From: an uncultured Collinsella sp.
GTDB taxonomy: Bacteria > Actinomycetota > Coriobacteriia > Coriobacteriales > Coriobacteriaceae
DNA: 11,124 nt
Assembly (NCBI GenBank): GCA_900547285.1
Contig: URGF01000057.1
Coordinates: forward strand, 1 to 11,124
Direction: 5' to 3'
Shown in pieces: positions 1 through 5,529 of the stretch. The notes beneath the pieces were generated by a model. The model made no database searches. It worked only from the letters and a program-made list of their open reading frames with translations, and was not told where the DNA came from. The translations under genes and the position numbers were made by a program. The first letter of the stretch is position 1, and each line of letters starts with the position of its first letter.

Positions 1-589
1 CTATGAGCGTCAGCATACGGCGCTCGATCTGCATGATCGCAAGTGCGATCTGAATCTCGCTCGTCTGCATAAGGCCGGTATTCAGGGCGTTCGCACGGTT
101 TCGGGTGATGCCTGCGAGCTTAATGAGGGGCTCACATCGTTTGATGCCATGCTTGGCGAGCCGGTTAAGTTCGACACGGTCTTTATCGATGCGCCGTGCT
201 CTGGCACCGGAACCATGCGCCGTCATCCTGAGATACCGTGGCGCCTGACCGAAAAAGATGTGACGGTTGAGCTGCCCAAACTGCAGCTTACGATGCTCAA
301 AGAGGCTGCTGCGCGCGTGGCTACCGGCGGCGAGCTCATCTATGCGACGTGCTCGGTTTTCGACGAGGAGAACACGCAGGTCGTGGAAGCGTTCTTGAGC
401 TCTCCCGAGGGTACCGGTTTTAGCCTGGAGCCGCTCTCCGAGGCGCAGATTCTGCAACTTCCCGAGTTCGATCCGGCCAAGAAGCTCGTCTCCGTACGCC
501 AAAACGACCGAGGCCTCTTCCAAAGCGTGCCGGTAAACGCCGACTCCTACGACGGCCACTTCTGCGCCAGGCTAGTGCGCAACTCATAG
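1..589 (+). CDS. rsmB: 16S rRNA (cytosine-C5) methyltransferase, RsmB/Sun type, 3' part
   Basis: Partial gene; its 5' end lies left of the window and the reading frame starts at base 2, leaving 195 residues. It is the C-terminal part of the SAM-dependent RNA methyltransferase domain of the NOL1/NOP2/Sun family. Visible residues 62-70 (IDAPCSGTG) are motif IV, with Cys66 the cysteine that in this family helps release the product. It is followed by RRHPEI, typical of RsmB. Visible residues 112-123 (LIYATCSVFDEE) are motif VI, with Cys117 the expected catalytic nucleophile that attacks C6 of the target cytosine. The C-terminus (YDGHFCARL) matches the usual DGFF-ARL ending. By family knowledge the enzyme makes m5C in the 16S rRNA, in the cytoplasm; E. 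coli RsmB modifies C967. The N-terminal NusB-like domain, if present, is not visible. The gene is functionally unrelated to the glycogen genes and converges on them. Confidence 0.9.
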   Translation, partial: YERQHTALDLHDRKCDLNLARLHKAGIQGVRTVSGDACELNEGLTSFDAMLGEPVKFDTVFIDAPCSGTGTMRRHPEIPWRLTEKDVTVELPKLQLTMLKEAAARVATGGELIYATCSVFDEENTQVVEAFLSSPEGTGFSLEPLSEAQILQLPEFDPAKKLVSVRQNDRGLFQSVPVNADSYDGHFCARLVRNS

Positions 590-612
590 AGCTATCCATA
601 GCGCAAAGAAAT

Positions 613-642
613 AGCCCCGCGATTGGTGTCGGTCGCGGGGCT
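613..642. terminator. Bidirectional Rho-independent terminator between convergent rsmB and fmdB
   Basis: A perfect 10-bp stem (arms 613-622 and 633-642, AGCCCCGCGA and its complement) with a 10-base loop lies in the 62-base gap between two convergent stop codons. Read on the minus strand, the stem is followed by ATTTCTTT, a fair U-tract for ending fmdB. On the plus strand it is followed by GATTGGTTT, a poorer tract for rsmB. The position and the stem make a shared terminator the simplest reading. Confidence 0.82.
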
Positions 643-651
643 GATTGGTTT

Positions 652-888
652 CTAGTGGCTGGGCGGGCAGTTGGCGCAGCAGCCGCTCGTGGCGCTGGTG
701 CTGGAGCCGCCGCTTCGCTGGTCGGTGTTGTAGAAACCGCTGCCCTCAAATTTAATGCCGCTGGCCGAGAACGTCTTGGCCGCCGGGGCACCGCAGCTGG
801 GGCACACGACCTCGGGAGTCTCGGACATGGGATGCTCAACCTCAAACACGTTGCCGCAGCTCGAGCACTTGTAATCGTAGCGCGCCAT
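652..888 (-). CDS. FmdB-family zinc-ribbon protein
   Basis: A small 78-residue protein of the FmdB/CxxC_CxxC_SSSS zinc-ribbon family. The N-terminus MARYDYKCSSCG and the later CPSCG supply Cys8/Cys11 and Cys29/Cys32, the four ligands of one zinc ribbon. The segment around residues 45-58 (IKFEGSGFYNTDQR) is the family's conserved GSGFY-TD-R motif, followed by the usual Gly/Ser-rich tail. The tail ends unusually with three more cysteines (Cys70, Cys71, Cys74). The start is supported by AAAAGGAAG (893-901) just upstream of the ATG. Members were named after a gene near the formamidase/amidase operon of Methylophilus and are often annotated as putative regulators, but no biochemical function is established. 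It follows the GH13-GH77 gene by 88 bases on the same strand, so read-through from that gene is possible. A link to glycogen metabolism is not shown by the sequence. Confidence 0.85.
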   Translation of the reverse strand: MARYDYKCSSCGNVFEVEHPMSETPEVVCPSCGAPAAKTFSASGIKFEGSGFYNTDQRSGGSSTSATSGCCANCPPSH

Positions 889-910
889 AATACTTCCTTT
901 TCAGCACAAA

Positions 911-932
911 GCGGGCAGATTACTCTGCCCGC
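911..932 (-). terminator. Hairpin after the GH13-GH77 gene, possible weak terminator
   Basis: A perfect 8-bp GC-rich stem (arms 911-918 GCGGGCAG and 925-932) with a 6-base loop sits between the stop of the GH13-GH77 gene and the ribosome site of fmdB. On the minus strand it is followed only by TTTGTG, a short T-run. It may terminate most transcripts, or it may be a leader or intercistronic hairpin for fmdB. I found no convincing -35/-10 pair for fmdB in this gap. Confidence 0.45.
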
Positions 933-976
933 AAAAATTCAAACGTCTGTAACTGTACCCTATATCGGGGGTTTTA

Positions 977-3900
977 TCACGCTTCGCCCCAGAATCTATG
1001 GTTGTTGCGCAGGAGCTGTGCGGTTTTGTTTTCGGCGGCTGCAATGTCCGCCTCGTCAGCCTGCCAAGTCCAGTTGCCCGTTGCCACGCCCGGTACGTTC
1101 ATGCGCGCGTCATCGCCCAGCCCCAGGACATCCTGCAGCGGCATCATCACCAGGGGAGCGTCGCTTGCCAGCGCGTCGCTCATCAGCTTGGCCGCCACCT
1201 CAACACCGCTTGGTTCATCACCGCCCGCAAAGTAACGCGTGCTCCAACCGGCCAATGTCGACGTATCGTGCGTCGAGGTGTACAGGATCTTGCCCGGCGT
1301 GGGGTGCACGCCGTTGCGGACGTCGTAGTCGCTAAACTCCAGCACGTCCATGCCGGGAAAGCCGCAGGTCGAAGCCATGGCGCGAACACCGGGCGTCAGG
1401 TAGCCCAGGTCCTCGGCGATAAAGTTGAGCGGCCCCAGCTCGTCATAGGCGGTCTGGAACAGGTCCTTGCCCGGGCCTGCCAGCCAACGCCCGTCGGCGC
1501 AGGCCTTACCCGCGGGAATGCTAAAGTAGCTGTGGAAGCCCAGGAAGTGATCCAGGCGCACGCGGTCGTAGAGCGAAAACGCACGACGTAGGCGATCCAT
1601 CCACCAGCTATAGCCGTTCTGCTTCATGTGGTCCCAGCGGAACGTCGGGTTGCCCCACACCTGGCCCTCGGGCGCAAAGTTGTCGGGCGGCGCGCCGGAA
1701 ATCTCGATTGCCTTGCCGGTATCGGACAGCCAGAAGTTCTCGGGTTCGCTCCACGCGTCTGCCGAATCGTCGGACACGTACATAGGAATATCGCCGATAA
1801 CCTCGATGCCCTTCTTGTGCGCGTAGTTCATGAGCTCACACCAAGCGAGGTCAAAGCGGTACTGCATGTACGCCTGAAGCTCGGCCTCGTCGTGGAAGCG
1901 CTTGTCGTCGATCAGATGCTCGTTGTAGCGCGCGACATCCGTCGGCCAATCGTGGCGCGACTCGCCCTCAAAGTACTTCTTAACGGCCATGTAGACGCAG
2001 TATTTCTCGAGCCAATCGGCGTTGCGATGTTTAAACGCGGTGTAGAGCGGATCGGCATCTTCGCCGCCACGGGCCTTCCAGGTCTCAAAGTCGGCGGCTA
2101 GCTCCTTGTGACTCTCGGGCAGCAGGTCGATATTGCCAGCAAAAGCCGAGGGCCCGGCATAGGGAGAGCGGAAGAAATCCGTCGGGTTGACGGGCAGGAC
2201 CTGCCAGTAGCGCATGCCCATAGCGGACAGATGGTCGATAAAACGACGCGTTGGTGCGCCGATCGTGCCGGGCTTTCCGTCATCGGTCGGTACCGAGGTG
2301 ATATGGCACACAACGCCCGCGCCGTGATCGAGCGGCTCCTGCAAGCGCTGCTCGGCATGGTGATAGATGATCGACGAGCCCAGCGGATACAAATCGAGCG
2401 TGACCGTGCCGTTGTGGATCTCGCACTCGTGACCGCTAATCACGTCACTCGCGCATTCGTCGAGCGCCGGAATCGTCACGCGGTGTGAATTGCGCAGGCT
2501 GCGGTTGATGATGACGGTCGCGGACTCGCCGTCTTTACCGGTACGGTTGTAGGCCAGCACCTCGTCATTGAGTGCGAAGGCCTTGATTTCACCGTCGATC
2601 ATAAACGGCAGCGCGCGGCGCACAGCAGATGCGTTCTTGACGATCGCGAACGTATCGAAGTCGTGCAGGTCTTCCTTGGTCGGCATGGTGCGGCGATTAC
2701 CCGGATCGGTGAGACCCTCCAAGCCGTACTCGTCACCGTAATAGATTGAGGGAACGCCCGGGAACGTCATCTGCATGAGCGTCGCGAGCCAAAAACGGCT
2801 CTTGGCCAGGCCCATCGAGTTCTCGTCCAGGCGCCATTTGCTGCGCTCGCACTCGGGCAGCTGTGACTCATCGGGGCCGCCGCCGAGCACCGAGATAATG
2901 CGCGGACGGTCGTGGCTCGAAAGTAGATTAAGCGCGCAAGACAGGGCCTCACGCGGGTAGTTCTCGCGTAGGGTCTCGATATCCTCAGCTGCTTGGTAGG
3001 CGTTTTTGTAGCCCATCAAAAAGCCGATGACCATGTCGCGGAAGGGGTAATCCATGGCCGAGTCGAGCTCGGAGCCCTGCAGGTAACGACGCAAGTGGCC
3101 ATAGCTGATCTTGTTGGAGGCATCTTCCCAGACCTCGCCGAGCAGCAGAGCGTCGGGCTTCTCGGCGAGCACAGCCCTTTTGATTTCGGCCAGGAAGTCA
3201 TCGGAAAGCTCGTCGGCCACATCCAGGCGCCAGCCGTGAGCGCCGGCGCGCAGCCATTTACGAATGACGCCGTCCTTGCCCAGGAGCCGCTCGCGTACCA
3301 GTTCGGAGCTCTCATTGATAGCGGGCATATTGCCCACGCCCCACCAGCAGTCGTATGAGCCGTCCTCGTGGAAATAAAACGCATCGCGCCACGGCGAATC
3401 CTCGCTCTGCCACGCGCCCACGCCGGGGTAGTTGCCGTAGCGGTTGAAGTAGATCGAATCGTCGCCCGTGTGGTTGAACACACCGTCCAGAATGATGGAA
3501 ATGCCCAGCTTCTCGGCTGCCTGGCACAGCTCGGTAAAGTCCTGCTCGGTGCCCAGGATTGGGTCGATCTTGGTGTAATCGGCGGTGTCGTAGCGGTGGT
3601 TGCTCGCGGCTTCAAAAATGGGGTTGAGGTAGATGGCTGTAAATCCCAACTCGGCGATGCGGGGCAGGTCTTCCTGGATGCCTTTGAGCGAGCCGCCGTA
3701 GAAGTCCCAGGTCTTGATGGAGCCGTCCTCGGCGCGCTCGTACACGGGCGGCTCGTTCCAGTCCTCGACCATACGGCGCTGGATTCCGTTGCGCGGTTTT
3801 TCGACCTCGGCCAGCGTGCGCTCGCGCCAGTTTTCGTCACGGGCGTAGCGATCGGGGAAGATCTGGTAGACCATGCCGCGCTCGTACCACTCGGGACGCA

Positions 3901-4273
3901 CTTCGCGGTGCTTATAGACGGTAATCTGGAAGGACGGAACCTCGGCGTAGTCGTAAGTTACGCCCTCGCCACCGGTGCGGCCTTGCGGCGCGCCCAGGCG
4001 AACCTCGGGCTGGCCCTCGATATTGCAGATAAAGCTGTACCAGATAAGACAGGGCTCGGTGCACTCAAGCTCTACGGTAAATATGCCGTCGCCCTCGTGC
4101 GTCATGGGATACAGAGACTCACCGATCTCATCTACCCAGGTGCGCAGCGTAAGCGTTGCCTGGTTGGGATCGGCATCCTCCAAAATCACCGAGAGTGCAA
4201 CGGAAGTTCCAGTGGTCACAGCGCCAAACGGAGTGCGAAACTGCGGTAGACGGCTGTTGTGTATCAATCTCAT
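977..4273 (-). CDS. malQ: Bifunctional GH13 maltodextrin hydrolase - GH77 4-alpha-glucanotransferase fusion
   Basis: A 1098-residue two-enzyme protein. Residues 1-125 form a beta-rich N-terminal domain like those preceding neopullulanase/cyclomaltodextrinase enzymes. Residues 130-640 are a GH13 alpha-amylase-type barrel: region I DGVFNH (263-268), nucleophile Asp351 in GWRLD, acid/base Glu380 in LLGE, and third acid Asp455 in SSHD. MPAIN (316-320) resembles the MPKLN fifth region of the neopullulanase subfamily. Residues 650-1098 are a complete GH77 (MalQ, amylomaltase) domain: GDIPMYVSDDSADAW (827-841), nucleophile Asp908 in RVRLDHF, acid/base Glu954 in FIAEDLG, and Asp1003 in STHDTSTLAGW. 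Expected roles are hydrolysis of short or branched dextrins and transfer of 4-alpha-glucan segments between chains, complementing GlgP. No signal peptide is seen, so it should be cytoplasmic. The start MRLIHNSRLPQFRTPFGAV fits the family N-terminus, although the ribosome site is weak. All six catalytic acids are present. The substrate range of the GH13 half is inferred, and the malQ symbol describes only the second half. Confidence 0.9.
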   Translation of the reverse strand: MRLIHNSRLPQFRTPFGAVTTGTSVALSVILEDADPNQATLTLRTWVDEIGESLYPMTHEGDGIFTVELECTEPCLIWYSFICNIEGQPEVRLGAPQGRTGGEGVTYDYAEVPSFQITVYKHREVRPEWYERGMVYQIFPDRYARDENWRERTLAEVEKPRNGIQRRMVEDWNEPPVYERAEDGSIKTWDFYGGSLKGIQEDLPRIAELGFTAIYLNPIFEAASNHRYDTADYTKIDPILGTEQDFTELCQAAEKLGISIILDGVFNHTGDDSIYFNRYGNYPGVGAWQSEDSPWRDAFYFHEDGSYDCWWGVGNMPAINESSELVRERLLGKDGVIRKWLRAGAHGWRLDVADELSDDFLAEIKRAVLAEKPDALLLGEVWEDASNKISYGHLRRYLQGSELDSAMDYPFRDMVIGFLMGYKNAYQAAEDIETLRENYPREALSCALNLLSSHDRPRIISVLGGGPDESQLPECERSKWRLDENSMGLAKSRFWLATLMQMTFPGVPSIYYGDEYGLEGLTDPGNRRTMPTKEDLHDFDTFAIVKNASAVRRALPFMIDGEIKAFALNDEVLAYNRTGKDGESATVIINRSLRNSHRVTIPALDECASDVISGHECEIHNGTVTLDLYPLGSSIIYHHAEQRLQEPLDHGAGVVCHITSVPTDDGKPGTIGAPTRRFIDHLSAMGMRYWQVLPVNPTDFFRSPYAGPSAFAGNIDLLPESHKELAADFETWKARGGEDADPLYTAFKHRNADWLEKYCVYMAVKKYFEGESRHDWPTDVARYNEHLIDDKRFHDEAELQAYMQYRFDLAWCELMNYAHKKGIEVIGDIPMYVSDDSADAWSEPENFWLSDTGKAIEISGAPPDNFAPEGQVWGNPTFRWDHMKQNGYSWWMDRLRRAFSLYDRVRLDHFLGFHSYFSIPAGKACADGRWLAGPGKDLFQTAYDELGPLNFIAEDLGYLTPGVRAMASTCGFPGMDVLEFSDYDVRNGVHPTPGKILYTSTHDTSTLAGWSTRYFAGGDEPSGVEVAAKLMSDALASDAPLVMMPLQDVLGLGDDARMNVPGVATGNWTWQADEADIAAAENKTAQLLRNNHRFWGEA

Positions 4274-4296
4274 AGTACGGTCCAGTTCAATAGAAT

Positions 4297-4314
4297 CACG
4301 GCCTGCGGGCCATG
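4297..4314 (-). promoter_or_regulatory. Hairpin in the leader of the GH13-GH77 gene
   Basis: On the minus strand CAUGGCC, the loop CGCA and GGCCGUG form a 7-bp stem with one G-U pair; the same pair would be a C-A mismatch on the plus strand. It ends 23 bases upstream of the ATG at 4273, in the probable 5' untranslated leader. It could affect translation or mRNA stability. Function is unknown. Confidence 0.35.
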
Positions 4315-4334
4315 GGCTTTACGCACAGGAAGTA

Positions 4335-4395
4335 AGTATATCTGTTGTACACAGGCTGTATAAACAACATCCGTTTACCATCGGCGAACGGTTGT
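4335..4395 (-). promoter_or_regulatory. Candidate promoter and operator-like dyads upstream of the GH13-GH77 gene
   Basis: TATACT on the minus strand (4335-4340) is a plausible -10 box, 62 bases from the ATG, but no good -35 stands 16-18 bases upstream. Overlapping and upstream of it are dyads typical of repressor or activator sites. GTTGT (4344-4348) pairs with ACAAC (4364-4368). CCGTT (4371-4375) pairs with AACGG (4387-4391), and the latter pair is bracketed by ACAAC (4364-4368) and GTTGT (4391-4395). No known operator consensus is recognised. The long gap upstream makes an independent promoter for this gene likely; its exact location is uncertain. Confidence 0.25.
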
Positions 4396-4470
4396 CCTAG
4401 AAAATCGTTTTACCACCCAAATTATCGCGATATTTAAAAACATCTATACCGATACTATTTGTAGCCAACC

Positions 4471-4623
4471 AAAAGTACTTCGGTTTACTACGATGAATTG
4501 GATGATCTCAACCTTGGTCATTTTCATGATATTAAAACCGCAGGTAGAGGCGTTGCCAATTTCGTAGATTACCCGCCGTGGTCAGCCGGAGCCATTTTGT
4601 CGTAGTAAACCGGGCTTCTTTTT
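4471..4623 (+). ncRNA. Candidate structured RNA or palindromic intergenic repeat
   Basis: Arms 4481-4501 and 4592-4612 match in inverted orientation at 18 of 21 positions, including 13 perfect pairs (CGGTTTACTACGA at 4481-4493 against 4600-4612). Four further positions (4479/4614, 4480/4613, 4494/4599, 4495/4598) are G-U pairs if the plus strand is transcribed but A-C mismatches on the minus strand. After a 3-base bulge, 4473-4475 can pair with 4615-4617. On the plus strand the helix is followed by TTCTTTTT (4616-4623), like an intrinsic terminator. Inside, 4537-4546 can pair with 4570-4579 (8 of 10); one of its two mismatches would be G-U only on the minus strand, so strand evidence is not unanimous. 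No known RNA family is recognised. It could equally be a REP/BIME-like dispersed repeat. No plus-strand promoter and no flanking target duplication were seen. Confidence 0.4.
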
Positions 4624-4643
4624 ACTAGAGAAGTTCAACCAAG

Positions 4644-4672
4644 AAGAGGGGGGCTGGGTGGGGCGCCCTCTT
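4644..4672. terminator. Hairpin downstream of glgA, probable terminator
   Basis: AAGAGGG (4644-4650) pairs with CCCTCTT (4666-4672) around a 15-base G-rich loop, about 30 bases after the glgA stop. Read on the minus strand the stem is followed by CTTGGTTG, a poor U-tract. Read on the plus strand it is followed by TTGCG, with the stem itself ending in TCTT. The position favours the end of the glgPCDA transcript, possibly doubling as a plus-strand stop for the RNA candidate to its left. Confidence 0.45.
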
Positions 4673-4704
4673 TTGCGTTGAGGATTAAGTTTGAATCGTC
4701 CGGA

Positions 4705-5529
4705 TTAGTGGCGCTTGCGGGTGGCCGTTGCCTTGCGGACGGAAGTCTTCTTCGATGGCGCCTTTTTCTCGGTTGCGGCGGCGGGGGAGACCGGGGTCTC
4801 CATTGTGGGCTCGGGCTTGGCCTTTACTGCGGGTTTGGCCTCGGCCTTAGCTTCCGCCTTAGGAGCAGCAGCCTTGGTCGTGGCCTTTTTGGCCGTCGTG
4901 GTAGTGCGCTTGCGCGTGGTAGTCTTGGCAGCCGGCTTTGCCTCGACTGCTGCCTCGGCCTTGGACTCGGAGGGCGTCTCCTCGACTTTGCCGGCCGGCT
5001 TTGCGACTGCCTTCGGGGTCGTCTTCGCAGCGGCCTTCGTCGTAGTAGCCTTCGTGGTCGTCAACTTCGTTGCCGTGGTCTTCTTGGCTGCCGTTGCCTT
5101 CTTGGTAGTCGCGGCCGTCTTCTTGGCAGCGGTCTTGGCCGGAGCCTTTGCCGCAGGCTTAGCCTCGGCGGTGGCGGTCTCGGCCTTTACCTCGGGAGCG
5201 ACCTCGGCCTCGGCGGCCTTCTTGGCAGCGGCGGTCGTACGCTTGCGCGTGGTCGTTGCCTTGGCAGCCGTTGTTTTGGTCGCGGCAGCCTTGGTCGTCG
5301 TAGTCTTCTTAGCGGTCGTCTTGCGGGTCGTGGTCTTCTTAGCTGCGGGCTTTGCAGCGGTCTTGACCTCGTCCTCTGCCTCAAGTGCAACCTCAGCCTT
5401 CACCTTAGGCTCGGCCTTTGCGGGCTCAGCCTCAACAGGCTTCTCCTCGGCCTTGGGCTCCTCGGCGGCCACCGGTTCAGCAACAACCTCAGGCTCGTCG
5501 ACAACAGCCGCCGGCCTCTCAATCTCCGG
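4705..5529 (-). repeat. Low-complexity, internally repetitive coding segment (GlgA tail)
   Basis: This part of glgA encodes degenerate repeats. The octapeptide TTTRKRTT occurs at residues 578-585 (5233-5256) and 689-696 (4900-4923), each soon followed by AKKA. A related KPAAKKTTTRKTTAKK lies at 546-561 (5305-5352). Short units such as TTTK, AAKK, TAAKK and KAEAK recur between them. At the DNA level the minus strand is rich in AAG, GCC/GCA and ACC/ACT codons in near-repeats, a pattern open to replication slippage or recombination, so tail length may differ between strains. Confidence 0.8.

Larger units (their letters stand above)
4274..4704. other. 431-base non-coding gap between glgA and the GH13-GH77 gene
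   Basis: This is the only long stretch without a gene and is visibly richer in A+T than its flanks, especially 4400-4560. From right to left on the minus strand it holds a hairpin near the glgA stop (4644-4672), a large inverted repeat (4471-4623), a 10-bp perfect palindrome TATCGCGATA (4423-4432), dyads with a possible -10 box (4335-4395) and a leader hairpin (4297-4314). No reading frame in it resembles a protein. Confidence 0.7.

Noticed and set aside
3016..3840. A 274-codon minus-strand frame inside the GH13 region
   Set aside because: It overlaps the GH13 catalytic core in another frame. Its Arg/Ser/Thr-rich product is typical of an off-frame translation of GC-rich DNA.
4481..4612. Insertion sequence remnant bounded by the inverted repeats
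   Set aside because: There is no transposase coding sequence in the interior and no flanking target duplication. The term repeat or structured RNA is safer.
5010..5400. Possible CRISPR-like or tandem DNA array in the repetitive stretch
   Set aside because: The repeats are short, degenerate and in frame with glgA. They reflect Lys/Ala/Thr codons, not regular repeats separated by unique spacers.
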